The notes: generated by a model from the letters alone, not told the origin. A stretch of DNA of 64,000 nt from Ixodes scapularis (GCF_016920785.2 NW_024609836.1:5140406-5204405), one strand, 5' to 3'; positions 21,797-32,755 are shown, numbered from the stretch's first letter. Translations and numbers: made by a program.

Positions 21797-23830
21797 GTTG
21801 GTGTCAAATGAATGCTTCATGGTGCCAAATGAATGCTTTATGGTGTCAAATGAATGCTTCATGGTGTCAAATGAATGCTTTATGGTGTCAAATGAATGCT
21901 TCATGATGTCAAATTAATGTTTTGCAGTGTCAAATGAATGCTTCTTGCTGTCAAATGAATGCTTCATGGTGTCAAATGAATGCTTCATGGTGTCAAATGA
22001 ATGCTTCATGCCAAATGAATGCTCCATGGTGTCAAATGAATGCTTTATAATGTCAAAGGAATGCTTCATGATGTCAAATGAATGCTTTATGGTGTCAAAC
22101 GAATGCTTCATGATGTCAAATGGTGTAAAATGAATGTTTTGTGGAGTCAAACGAATGCTTCTTGGTGTCAAATGAATGCTCCATGGTGTCAAATGAAATG
22201 CTTCATGCCAAATGAATGCTTCATGGTGTCAAATGAATGCTTCATGGCATCAAATGAATGCTTCATGGTGTCAAATGTATGCTTCATGGTGTCAAATGAA
22301 TGCTTCATGGTGTCAAATGAATGCTTCATGGTGTTAAATGAATGCTTCATGGTGTCAAATGAATGCTTCGTAGTGTCAACTGAATGCTTCATGGTGTCAA
22401 ATAAATGCTTCATGGTGTCAAATGAATGCCTCATGGTGTTAAATGAATGCTTTATGGTGTCAAATGAATGCTTTATGGTGTCAAATGAATGCTTCATGGT
22501 GTCAAATGAATGCTTTATGGTGTCAAACGAATGCTTCATGATGTCAAATTAATGTTTTGCAGTGTCAAATGAATGCTTCATGGTGTCAAATGAATGCTTC
22601 ATGGTGTCAAATGAATGCTTCATGCCAAATGAATGCTCCATGGTGTCAAATGAATGCTTTATAATGTCAAAGGAATGCTTCATGATGTCAAATGAATGCT
22701 TTATGGTGTCAAACGAATGCTTCATGGTGTCAAATGAATGCTTCATGGTGTCAAATGAATGCTTCGTAATGTCAACTGAATGCTTCATGGTGTCAAATAA
22801 ATGCTTCATGGTGTCAAATGAATGCCTCATGGTGTCAAATGAATGCTTCATGGTGCCAAATGAATGCTTTATGGTGTCAAATGAATGCTTCATGGTGTCA
22901 AATGTATGCTTCATGGTGTCAAATGAATGCTTCATGGTGTCAAATGAATGCTTCATGGTGTCAAATGAATGCTTCATGGTGTTAAATGAATGCTTCATGG
23001 TGTCAAATGAATGCTTCGTAGTGTCAACTGAATGCTTCATGGTGTCAAATAAATGCTTCATGGTGTCAAATGAATGCCTCATGGTGTCAAATGAATGCTT
23101 CATGGTACCAAATGAATGCTTCATGGTACCAAATGAATGCTTCATGGTGTCAAATGAATGCTTTATGGTGTCAAACAAATGCTTCATGATGTCAAATTAA
23201 TGTTTTGCAGTGTCAAATGAATGCTTTTTGCTGTCAAATGAATGCTTCATGGTGTCAAATGAATGCTTCATGGTGTCAAATGAATGCTTCATGCCAAATG
23301 AATGCTCCATAGTGTCAAATGAATGCTTTATAATGTCAAAGGAATGCTTCATGATGTCAAATGAATGCTTTATGGTGTCAAACGAATGCTTCATGATGTC
23401 AAATGGTGTAAAATGAATCTTTTGTGGAGTCAAATGAATGCTTCTTGGTGTCAAATGAATGCTCCATGGTGTCAAATAAAATGCTTCATGCCAAATGAAT
23501 GCTTCATGGTGTCAAATGAATGCTTCATGGCATCAAATGAATGCTTCATGGTGTCAAATGTATGCTTCATGGTGTCAAATGAATGCTTCATGGTGTCAAA
23601 TGAATGCTTCATGGTGTTAAATGAATGCTTCATGGTGTCAAATGAATGCTTCGTAGTGTCAACTGAATGCTTCATGGTGTCAAATAAATGCTTCATGGTG
23701 TCAAATGAATGCCTCATGGTGTCAAATGAATGCTTCATGACGTCAAATGAATGCTTCATAGTGTCAACTGAATGCTTCATGGTGTCAAATGAATGCTTTG
23801 TGATGTCAAATGAATGCTTTGGAAGCTCGC
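21797..23830. repeat. 21-bp satellite array with higher-order repeats
   Basis: About 95 units of TGGTGTCAAATGAATGCTTCA. Because 21 is a multiple of 3, both strands stay open and encode heptad repeats: MVSNECF on plus and MKHSFDT on minus. Recurring marker variants, such as the AATTAATGTTTTGCAG unit at 21911, 22546 and 23194, show higher-order units of 635 and 648 bp. Short units (CATGCCAAATGAATGC) are shared between blocks. The apparent 212-codon frames on both strands are repeat artefacts, not genes. Confidence 0.95.
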
Positions 23831-23885
23831 TGCAGCAGCAACATAAAACCAAAGCTCCACCTGCAAGCCTGCTTTCCCCTACACA

Positions 23886-23967
23886 AATGATCAATGTGTT
23901 TCAATTAACTTTCTAATGTATTCTATAAGAATACATTAGAAACTCAATAGAAACTCATTGATCATTT
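23886..23967. repeat. Imperfect hairpin of about 80 bp
   Basis: CAAATGATCAATG and CTAATGTATTCT pair with AGAATACATTAG and CATTGATCATTTTTG around TATA. It may be a very small MITE; the outer CCTACA/TGTAAGG bases also pair. Confidence 0.7.
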
Positions 23968-23969
23968 TT

Positions 23970-25040
23970 GTAAGGGTTCCCCTGACATCACGGCACTGAA
24001 AAGTGCAGCCGTATTTGAACGCTGGCTTTGGCATTGTTTTCCCTCGCTGATTTCGCAAAAACTATTCCGAATTTTGCGATACTACGCTAATTCCGAAAAT
24101 ATAGGTATGTGGTGTTAGCTATTTAAACTTCCTGGAGAAAAACATATTTCCGCAAAAAAAAGGTTATTTTTGAAAAAATGCCATATTTGCATCTACCAAC
24201 ATCTAGAAAGTATTCTCGGGAAGTTCTAATTTGTTTACGCTACGTAGAAAAAAACTGAAAACGGCAGCAGAGGCTTTTGTTCTACGTTTCGAGCAGAGAC
24301 TGTTCTCTTTTGAGCGAAGAGATAATACAAGTAGCAAGATGATTCGGAGATTAAAAGCGAGAGAGAAAGAAGGATAAAGAGAGAGAAAGCAAGTATGGAG
24401 ACGCAAGTCGACGCCAAAAAGAAACTCACACGCAGCAGGCCACGTTTGCAACAATAGATAAACGCGCTAAAAAAAAAGGAAATTGGTTTTGGCAGTGCCT
24501 ATGGTCAGTATACAGTCAAACCCCCTTATAAAGATCCCACATATAACAACCTATCGGTTATAATGACCAGCTTTCAGAAAATATACTAGTTCAAGGCCCA
24601 ACCAATTAAAATTGGTCCAGATAAAACGTCTGTTTTTCAAAGGATCATACTGTTAAAACGAACACAAAATCAACTATCAAAAGAGAAAAAAAAAAAAAAA
24701 AACTCACACGTGAAAGAAAAAATGGAAATTGGTGTTGGCACCGATTTCCATTTCTTATTTAGTTATTTTTTATATAAATTTATTTTGGTTCATTGATGCT
24801 AACGGAAAGGTAGATTTGGAGCTAATACAAACTAACCCTGTAGGTTAGTTCGTATTAACCTATCCAAGTATGGAAACTTTAAGTGCCTCGCTGGCTAATC
24901 CCACGACGACAAGTGTTGCTAGTGTCCATTGACGCAAAAGAAACGTGCATGCATTTGTCTCGTAGAAACTCTAAACGGTTTGCGAACCGCGTCCTACACT
25001 CAATTCTTTTGTTTGCTTGCCGGTGCTGTAGAGCTCAATC
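23970..25040. other. No gene seen; one Tigger-like end
   Basis: At 24511 TA is followed by CAGTCAAACCCCCTTATAAA, which resembles a Tigger-type terminus, but the partner end was not found. A 20-bp TTGGTGTTGGCA block and its neighbourhood (24480-24500 and 24720-24750) repeat locally. No coding domain recognised. Confidence 0.4.
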
Positions 25041-25043
25041 CAC

Positions 25044-25622
25044 TGGCTGAAGCTGATGGAATTGCTGAAGAGGCATTCAAATGGGGTAGGCAGCAATCAC
25101 AAATTTGCTAGATACTGTCTGAAGCTGAGATGGAATTGCTGAAGAGCATAAAAATGGGGCAGGCGATTGCTGAAGTGCCTACAAATTGGGCAGGTGGCAA
25201 TCACAAATTTGCTAGATACTGTCTGAAGCTGAGATGGAATTGCTGAAGTGCATAAACATGGGGCAGGCGATTGCTGAAGAGCCTACAAACTGGGCCGGTG
25301 GCAATCACAAATTTGCTAGATACTGTCTGGAGCTGAGATGGAATTGCTGAAGAGCATAAAAATGGGGCAGGCGATTGCTGAAGAGCCTACAAATCGGACA
25401 GGCAGGAGTCATGAATTTGTTAGATACTGTCTGAAGCTGAAATGGAATTGCTGAAGAGCATACAAATGGGGCAGGCGATTGCTGACGAGCCTACAAATTG
25501 GACAGGCAGCAATGATGAATTTGTTGATACTGTCTGAAGCTGAGATGGAATTGCTGAAGAGCATACAAATGGAGCAGGCAATTGCTGAAAAGCCTACAAA
25601 TTGGGCAGGCGGCAATCACGAA
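25044..25622 (+). repeat. Tandem repeat of about 104 bp, 5.5 units
   Basis: Unit starts GCTAGATACTGTCTGAAGCT near 25108, 25210, 25315, 25419 and 25523 (spacing 102-105 bp). Each unit contains AGATGGAATTGCTGAAGAGC and GGGGCAGGCGATTGCTGA. It carries no open frame of note. Confidence 0.9.
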
Positions 25623-25978
25623 TACTAACGACACCAGGTTCACAAAGCACAAGGCTATGTTGGCAGAGGTCAACTGTTACTATGAACTGTAAGCTTGGCG
25701 TAACCGAAAGGCAGATTTAAGCGGTTAATAAAGCGGTATCTGAACAGGAGGCCTTACGCAAGTTAGTGTTGACCCCGAGAACACGAGTTCTGGGTAGCAT
25801 CTCGTCTTCTACGGGGTAAACAACAACAACCGCTCAGAAACGGGGGACAGATCTGAAGATTCAATTCAAAAGGTTGCTAACCTGAACACGGATACAAGCT
25901 ACGGAGAAAGGGCGCGCCGCGTCAGTCCCTACAACGAGGTTCCAATTATTGTTTGCATCTTACAGTCGAATCTTGTTA

Positions 25979-27131
25979 CAGTATAGACCACTTACAACGT
26001 AACCGCTTATAGTGCAGGACCAGGTATAATGCGGTTTTTTTAAACCACTGGTTCGCCTCCCATAGAACTCCATGTATTTACATACCGCTTAAAATGCAGG
26101 CGCGGGAAGGGAAATACCGGTTATAGTGTGGTTTTTAGCCCAGCCCGCCGACTGCGCCGATGACCAAAGCAGCGAGCAAGCTTTGTGCGACACAAGATAA
26201 TGGTGCTAACGGCGCGGGACGAGGACGTTGCTTGAAGAAGTGGGGAGAAGCGAAGAGAGAGGCTTCAGTTGCCATAGCGACGGAAGGACGCACGCACGTG
26301 TCGTTCACGTGCGTGCGTCCCTCCGCCCCTTCGCTGCGTTGGAAACAAAGAAACAAACAACCGCACCGACAGACCAATCGCAAATCGAGGAGAAGTGTTC
26401 GCGCGCGTTGCATGCCGGTCACGGGCCGGCTGCTTCTATCCGCAAACATGGCGTCGGTTGTGATCGTCGTCGTAGACGGCGTTCATCTCATCGTTCTGCG
26501 TAAAAGCGCTATCCTTGACTGTGAATTTTCGTTGTGCGTCGCTATGATAACCCAGCACGTACTAGAAGGGAAGATCCACCTACTCGTGCGGCAATGTCAT
26601 GGTGGCGCTCTCAAGACGGCAGGAACGCCCGTGTCGTCATGTTTGTTTACTTCGACTACAGTGGCGATTTCTAAACATTTGTGTCCTCGAACATCGCCCG
26701 TATTTCTTATTTGGCGCATTTCATGCGTGTGCTCAAGTTCAAGGTATTACTGGCGCGTACCGTATGAAGGATGCGAATTTTCACGCGTTTTCATCTCCGG
26801 AGAAAAGTGATTAGGATTAGCAATCCTGAACGCTCGCAACGTCCGTCCGCAACTTGCGACGCCGTTAAAAGGCTACGCCAGGCAAAAGCCGCTAATTTTT
26901 GAAAATGTGTGACACACTTGAGACAGAACTGTAATAGTCTGGAGAAATAAAGACTTTCCTCAAACTAAGCTTTATTTTTCATCTAACATAAAATAAATTC
27001 TTTTACAAAGGTAAGTTGTCTCATGGCATGTATCTTGGCCTGAAAAATTGATGTTTTGGTTATAGCGCGGTACCGCTTATAGTGCGGATTTTCGCGACTC
27101 CTGCGACATACGTTATATGCGGTCTACACTG
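25979..27131 (+). mobile_element. Tigger/pogo-type element, copy A (uninterrupted)
   Basis: TA|CAGTATAGACC at 25979 is mirrored by GGTCTACACTG|TA at 27131; subterminal CCGCTTATAGTGC also repeats inverted. It is collinear with 59762-61898 except for a hAT insertion in that copy. Near the 3' end the plus strand encodes a short helix with AVKRLRQA, like the C-terminal tail of Tigger transposases. A palindrome with GGACGCACGCACG arms lies near 26285-26330. The catalytic core is missing, so this is a deletion derivative. Confidence 0.8.
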
Positions 27132-27239
27132 TATTACAAACTCTCTAATTTCAAACTTCTAGAGAATTCAAACTAACTGAATAAAGCAAAGTTTGAATTA
27201 CCCGAAGTTTCCTCCCATAGAGACACATAAGATGTTACT

Positions 27240-27415
27240 TTCAATTATCCAGAAGTTTAAATTAAGAGGGTTTGAATTATCCAGAAGTTTGAATTAAGAG
27301 GGTTTGAATTATTCACAAGTCTGAATTAAGAGGGTTTGAACTGTCCAGAAGTTTGAATTAAGAGGGTTTGTATTATCCAGAAGTTTGAATTAAGAGGGTT
27401 TGAACTAATGAAATT
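27240..27415 (+). repeat. 32-bp tandem repeat within the Tigger MITE
   Basis: About five units of TTTGAATTATCCAGAAGTTT plus GAATTAAGAGGG. This is a local amplification of the subterminal part of the Tigger MITE family; other copies carry one unit. Confidence 0.85.
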
Positions 27416-27654
27416 TGACTGTATAAGGAAAAACAGGACGTACTATCAAATGCCAAAAAGTTCAAAGGGTCACTCTATGGCATGAACCAGGACCTCTCAC
27501 CCGAAACCTGAAATGTCCGGAAAAAATTGCGAGAACACACTAAAGTTAAGAAAGCAGACAGCAATAACCGGGTGCAACTGAAAATCAACGAGGTGATTGT
27601 TAACGCAAAAACTTTCACGTGGGATAAGGAAATGGAGGCAGTTGTTCCGCTAGT

Positions 27655-27735
27655 ACAGTGGAATCTCGTTAAAGTCAAACCCTCTTAATTCATATTTCTG
27701 GATAATTCAAACTAACCTGCAGGTCCCAAGTTGTT
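27655..27735 (+). mobile_element. Partial Tigger MITE end
   Basis: TACAGTGGAATCTCGTTAAA followed by CTGGATAATTCAAACTAACC. It matches the left end at 51611-51690. The right end is missing. Confidence 0.55.
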
Positions 27736-27922
27736 ACGCTAGTGAAGCGCCGACGCAACCCGGGGCAAAGAAACGCGTCCATCGCAATTTAGTAGTTGTC
27801 ATTGCGAACTGCGGAAGTATAATAAACAAAGTTGAGGAACTTGCTGATTTCAGTGAGTTTAAACGGGAGATTTGAGTTTAGACAGAAGAACAATGGTTTC
27901 ATTGAGTCTGTCAAGGCTTATA

Positions 27923-28097
27923 CAGTCGAATCTCGTTATTTCAAACTCAAGGGGGACTGAAAATTCGTTTGAATAAAGTAAAGTTTTGAATTACCGGCAG
28001 TTTGCTCCCATAGACGCGCATAGGATGGGACCTGCACTTTCGTTTGAATTATCCAGAAATTTGAATTAAGAGGGTTTGAATTAATGAGAGTCGACTG
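27923..28097. mobile_element. Complete 175-bp Tigger-type MITE
   Basis: TA|CAGTCGAATCTCGTTATTTC at the left and AATGAGAGTCGACTG|TA at the right. This is the cleanest copy of the family in the window and served as reference for the split copies at 25963-27421 and 53215-55805. Confidence 0.8.
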
Positions 28098-28239
28098 TAT
28101 AGTATTTGGAACAGAACCATGGGCAAATTCGTCTATTGCAGATACTGAAGTCTTTCCAAAAGATTTCATCGCTTATCCAAAAGACCGGCCTGGCCTCGGC
28201 TGATGAGCGTTCCTGCTGACTCATCCTTCCTTACGATCT

Positions 28240-28560
28240 TTACTAGATAATGGTCGTGACGCAGTTGAGTCTATTTGGTGCACGGTCTCCTTACATGATG
28301 ACTCTTCTTATGCTGTCGGAGCCTTTTATAGACCACCAAATTCTGACTTTATCACTCAATTCATTCTTCATTAAATCTTCACTACCACATATTGGTCATG
28401 ACGCAGTTGAGTTGATTTGGTCCACAGTCTCCTTAAATGATTGTTATGTCATTGGAGTCTTTTATAGACCACCAAATTCGGACTTGAGCACATTACGATC
28501 ACTCTACGATATTGTTTCCGAGGCTCCCGGCCAGACAATCTTTGAAGTCTATCGAAGTCG
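28240..28560 (+). pseudogene. LINE endonuclease fragment, partly duplicated
   Basis: GHDAVELIWSTVSLNDCYV followed by IGVFYRPPNSDLST marks an apurinic-type endonuclease of a CR1/L2-like LINE (the YRPPNS motif). A second, more decayed copy of the same residues (AFYRPPNSD) lies 130 bp upstream, so the fragment is tandemly duplicated. It ends in unrelated sequence before the next LINE. Confidence 0.65.
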
Positions 28561-28782
28561 TGTGAATCAAGGAGAAAGTTTTTTTTCACGAGAAAGGCGA
28601 TTATTTTAGCATCGCCAACGAGCTCTCTAACCTGCGTCTTTCCGAGGATTACGGTATCTGTGAATTATGGTGCATGTTTAAGAAAAGAAATTGCTCCATC
28701 TCACAAATATGTATGTTCCAAGTATAGACTCTGATAAGCAGGAAAAAAACGGATTCTCACGTAATCTGAGGGCATGACACCG

Positions 28783-29104
28783 CTCGTAGAACGATGCACT
28801 TACGACCGCTTCTACTCCAGGTGACCCTACTCGCTGCCTTCTCAGCCGCTGACAGCGCTGGTTTCCACGTCTACAACATACCGGACGAACACGGATGCGA
28901 TTTTGCCCCAGCAGCGATTCCCACCACCGGACCTTCCCACTTGGCGCTGCTGTTACCCACATGCAAGAAGGACGCAAGCATCATCTGGCAACCAAGACCA
29001 CCTACCCTCTCCTCTGCAATGGAATATAAGCGCCTGACAGACACCGCTTCACCAGGGCACGGCTCGTAGAACGATGCACTTACAACCGCTTTTACTCCAG
29101 GTGA
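28783..29104 (+). repeat. Direct repeats in LINE 5' region, 280 bp apart
   Basis: GCTCGTAGAACGATGCACTT plus ACRACCGCTTYTACTCCAGGTGA occurs at 28783 and 29063. Both copies end in CTCCAG|GTGA, a good splice-donor-like sequence. This could be a monomeric 5' promoter unit, as in other LINEs with repeated 5' ends. Confidence 0.6.
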
Positions 29105-29219
29105 GTTACAACGATCACTCAAAATGTTACAGAAGCAGTAACCCCTATCTACTTATTGTGTCGCGCCCCAACGACTTGTTGAATTGGCGGGCTTGTCATT
29201 TGCGCCGAGACTTGTGTCA

Positions 29220-29431
29220 ATGTCGCGCTATCAAGTCTACTTTTGTTGTTATCAGGGGACATCGAGACTAACCCGGGTCCGGATGATTGCCCGCACTGGC
29301 CTCAATACTTCAGACAGTGCAAAGGATTGAACAAGGGCAGTCTCAGTTGGGGGGACACTACCCAGAAAAAAAAATTTCTGCAAAAAACATTGATTTTGAA
29401 TAATTACATCCACCAACGTCTGGAGACCTAG
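29220..29431 (+). pseudogene. LINE ORF1 N-terminus with 2A-like peptide
   Basis: The frame reads ALSSLLLLLSGDIETNPGP. The motif D-I-E-x-N-P-G-P (29258-29281) fits the 2A ribosome-skipping consensus exactly, preceded by the hydrophobic stretch usual for it. 2A-like sequences at the N-terminus of CR1/L2-type LINE proteins are established in several animals; there they release a short leader peptide, and some act as signal sequences. The frame continues about 50 residues and stops at 29431, before a non-coding AT-rich stretch. The remaining ORF1 is found again from about 30.75 kb. Confidence 0.7.
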
Positions 29432-29479
29432 AAATGTTCACTGGTTTACACTGCATAATTATTTTTTTATGAATTATTT

Positions 29480-29885
29480 TCTGTCTACCGAACCTAAAGA
29501 AAAGGTAGGGTTTGGAGCACTTTGAACCCGTTTTTTTTTCATTCCACTTTTTGGTATAAATTACATTATAGTCAATCTATCGTTTTATAATGGCAATACA
29601 GGGAAGACTCATTCTTCACTTTTCCTAACTGAAATTTAATAAGGAATGCGGCTATGGAATTTTTTTTGTCACTTTAAGGATGCCTTTTATAAAAAATGTT
29701 GACATTTTGTCGAAGATACACAAGTCCAAAAAGTTGACCAATTTCGCAGAAGAGAAAATTGATAGAAATCAATGATTTTTTACAAACAGCTTTCCATAGC
29801 CGCACCTCCTAGGCACTCTGCTACATATCTAGCAAATAAAAATCTTGAATATTGTGATAGTTTTCTGACGATGAATTAAATAAAC
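29480..29885 (+). repeat. Unclassified AT-rich repeat of about 400 bp, copy 1
   Basis: Aligns collinearly with 38060-38420: both have TTCCACTTT followed by GGYATAAA, a CCTAACTRAAAWTTAAT-like block, TTTTATAAAA followed by TTGACATTTTGT, and GCACCYYCYAGGCAYTCTGCT near the end. No coding, no clear terminal repeats. Confidence 0.55.
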
Positions 29886-29893
29886 AATGTATT

Positions 29894-30564
29894 GGGTGAT
29901 TCAAGGAGACGGCAGGCTCAAAATTCGGTTTCTTAACCTAATAGCTACGACTTTGTGCAGCGTTGCCCACAGATGGTGCATTTTTTTTTTGCGTAAAATT
30001 TGCAAAGAGCGAACTTACCTGAGGAAAAAGTAAAGAAAGAAAAAGGCTTAGCTCCTATGAAAACGCAGCGACGCCACCGGTCTTCAAACAACACGGCGCC
30101 GTTTCGCACGGGAGACACGCCAACTGCCGCCAACGAACGAGCAGACGTCGCCGAGAGCCGGCATATTTAGCAGACAAGGGACTGCAGTTCCTTGTTCTTA
30201 CCGCGCCTGTTTTTGTTTCTGCGACTGTCGCCGCCTGCCGAACGCACGCCGCTTTTGAGTCAAAAAGATTGTCTGCTGGCTCTCGGCGATGTATGCTCGT
30301 TCGTTGGCGGCGTTCGTCGTGCCATCTCTTGTGTCCCATGCAAAACGGTGCCGTGTTGTTTGCAGACCGGTGGCATCGCTGCATTTCCATAAGAGCTAAG
30401 CCTTTTTCTTTCTTTACTTTTTCCTCAGGTAAGTTCGCTCTTTGCAAATTTTACAAAAGAAATGCACCATCTGTGGGCAACGCTGCAGAAAGTCGTAGCG
30501 CAATAGGTTAAGAAACCGAATTTTCCGGTCGATTTAAAGAGCCTGCTATCTCCTTGAATCACCC
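29894..30564. mobile_element. Long fold-back element, 671 bp
   Basis: Ends GGGTGATTCAAGGAGA and TCTCCTTGAATCACCC are inverted. The arms extend about 300 bp each and include GCAGCGTTGCCCACAG, GAACTTACCTGAGGAAAAAG, CGAACGAGC and CTCTCGGCGA blocks, so the whole element is one large imperfect palindrome. It is the long relative of 20421-20764. No obvious target duplication. Confidence 0.8.
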
Positions 30565-30744
30565 GGTAGGTATGTTGCTGATAAAAACTGCAATGATTTC
30601 CTTCCCACTTAACCGACAGACCTGAAATTTTGTTATGTTATGACCACCACCCTACCCTCTAAATTTCATTAATTTTAGGCCAAGGGTTCAAAAGTCGACC
30701 CTCCTAGGGGGTGCGTCCCCTTAACGGAAATAAGGGACAAAAAG

Positions 30745-31140
30745 GAAAAACAAACTCACAGGAATGGGCTTGTACAAGAGTTAAGCTTAAAAGTTACGGC
30801 CTTAGAAGGGGAAAGTACTTCCCTTAAAAGCCCAGTGCAGGGTGCTTCGAAGCAGCACTGTCCAGTCTCTCACTCAACAACTAGAGGCACTCAGGGTATC
30901 GAGCGACGACGCCAACAACCGACTCCGTAGGAACAACCTCCTGTTTTCCGGAGTTCGAGATTCCCAGTCAAAGACATGGGCTCAGTCTGAGGGGATGGTT
31001 GTTGCCTTCTGTGCTGGGGACATCGACCCAAATAACGTAGAACGCGCGACTTAGAAAGTATGCCGAGAACAAGAACCACCCTACCATTAGGAAACTAACC
31101 CATTTCAAAGATAAAGAGCGTATTTAGCACGAGGACCTAA
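30745..31140 (+). pseudogene. LINE ORF1 RNA-binding segment
   Basis: QSLTQQLEALRVSSDDANNR (coiled-coil-like) is followed by LRRNNLLFSGVRDSQSKTW, the start of an RRM-like domain, and by NNVERA and YAENKNHP-type residues. This is the arrangement of LINE ORF1 proteins, which chaperone the element RNA. The coiled-coil upstream (QELSLKVTALEGE) is in another frame, and a stop interrupts ERAT. The copy is broken. Confidence 0.65.
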
Positions 31141-31729
31141 ACTTAAAGACACAAATTTCGCGAGGATTTTTTCACGCATGTTCGCCGGGCCCGTAGCAAG
31201 CTCATTCAGTTTGGAAAAACGCAGAACACGCCTTTTAAACTTCGCTTTGACAAGCTCATCATTGGGAACTCATGCTTACGACATCGCTTCAAGAGATGTG
31301 AGAAGAACTAACCGATAGCAAACAAAGAAAAACGGACCGCGTAACACTGACTGTAGGCAAAGCTTATCAATAAGCAAATCTCGTCTAGTAATTCAGCCTC
31401 GTGCAAACACTTCCCTTTCATTGTTATTCACTAATATACAAAGTCTCATTGGCCACCGTGAGGAACTTGTGGCCCTGATGACAACAACCCTGATATTTTG
31501 GTGTTGACGGAAACGTGGTTATGACCTCTCAGATAACGAGGTGTTGGCTGACAACACACAATATCAAATTTTTTGCAATAATAGAAATAATAGGCGAGGT
31601 GGTGGCGTACTGACAGCCACAAACCAAAACTTGTCGTCGCGTGTCATTCCAACTGACAGCTCACTTGAAATCTTGTATATTTCCGCATCTTTGCTTACCA
31701 GCGAAATAGTATTGGGCGTGTGTTATAGG

Positions 31730-32755
31730 TAGGGTGTGCATTCTCCGGTTTTAACCGAAAAACACCGATAAACATCCGTCGGTGACGAAAATATAAAATC
31801 GGTTAAAACCGAAAAACACCGGTGGTTGGATATTTTCGCCCTGGCTAAAACCGAAAAACACCGGTCGTTGCTAGTTTCCGACCCAGCGAAACCCTTTCCC
31901 CGTAGACGTTCGTCAAACGTGTTATCTCGTGGATACTGCATTCTTCCAGTGTTTATACATGGCTTTCAGGTGGCGCCAGTCCGCCCTCCTTTCTGGGGGT
32001 CAAAAGCGTCTAGTGAACGCAGTGGCAGCTAAGCTCTCGCCTTTCCTCTATATTGTGTCTCCCATGGCCCCCTTTTGTGGAAAAATTAACACAGTGGAGG
32101 GTAGGCTCTCACGTGCCTTTTCCTCATTGTGTCTGGCCAAGTGATGTTGGTGGAAGCCATGTATTCAGAGGTTGTTGTGGTTCCTGGAAGACACTGCCAA
32201 CGTCCGTGTCGTACAGGAGCGTGCGTTTTCATAATTGCGGGTTGCGAACCGCAAGCAACGTGCTGGGGTGCTATGTTGCGCTTTTTGCACTCCCAGGAGA
32301 CTTGGAAGAGGGAAATGACGTCACCGACTAGAGCAAATCAGATTGGATGTTGACAGAAGAAAACAAAATCAACATCCAATCTGCATTTGCTGCGTTGTTG
32401 ACGTCACTTCCCTCTCCCTAGTCTCCTGGGAGTGGAAAAAGCGCAACATAGCCCCCCTGCCATGACAGCAGCACGTTCCTTGCGTGTAGATGCAAGCATG
32501 AAAGTATGCTTGCGTATACTATAACAACCAAGTGTGAGAAATAGTTGCTTCCTAGAGAAGAAGTGTATGAACTATATGAATAAAATTGGAACTCCCTGTC
32601 TGTGATCAACCACTTTTTTTTTCACCTATAATCACCGTTTTTAGCCTCGTCAGGAGACGTTCCACCAAAATACACCGGTGTTTTGAAAATAAACAAACAC
32701 CGAAAAACATCCGCCGATTTTTCTCACAAATAAACACCGGAAAGTACACACCCTA
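31730..32755. mobile_element. hAT-type element with 8-bp target duplication
   Basis: The target duplication GTTATAGG (31722-31729 and 32756-32763) is perfect. Ends TAGGGTGTGCATTCTCCGG and, in reverse complement, TAGGGTGTGTACTTTCCGG are inverted repeats. The interior has repeated ACCGAAAAACACCG phrases and a palindrome of about 225 bp. No transposase frame, so it is a non-autonomous element. It sits in the LINE endonuclease and is younger than it. Confidence 0.9.
32255..32480. repeat. Large palindrome inside the hAT element
   Basis: Arms of about 105 bp containing CTATGTTGCGC, CTCCCAGGAGACT, TGACGTCA and GATTGGATGTTGA pair around a 15-nt loop near 32355. It may be a fold-back element captured before transposition. 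Confidence 0.75.

Larger units (their letters stand above)
25963..27421. mobile_element. Tigger-type MITE (family 1) split by Tigger copy A
   Basis: Left end TA|CAGTCGAATCTTGTTA at 25963; right end AAATTTGACTG|TA at 27421. The sequence stops after 16 bp at 25978 and resumes at 27132 with CAAACTCTCTAATTTCAAAC, as expected from the intact copy at 27923-28097. The 1.15 kb between is Tigger copy A. TA flanks and termini are those of Tigger/pogo elements. Confidence 0.75.

Noticed and set aside
21797..23830. Long open frames (up to 212 codons) on both strands
   Set aside because: They are produced by a 21-bp tandem unit without stops in either strand; no start context or domain.
21797..23830. CRISPR-like array
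   Set aside because: Units are contiguous with no unique spacers, and the context is eukaryotic.
26160..26810. 216-codon plus-strand frame as a host gene
   Set aside because: It lies wholly within Tigger copy A, and the same region in copy B has a broken frame; no domain seen.
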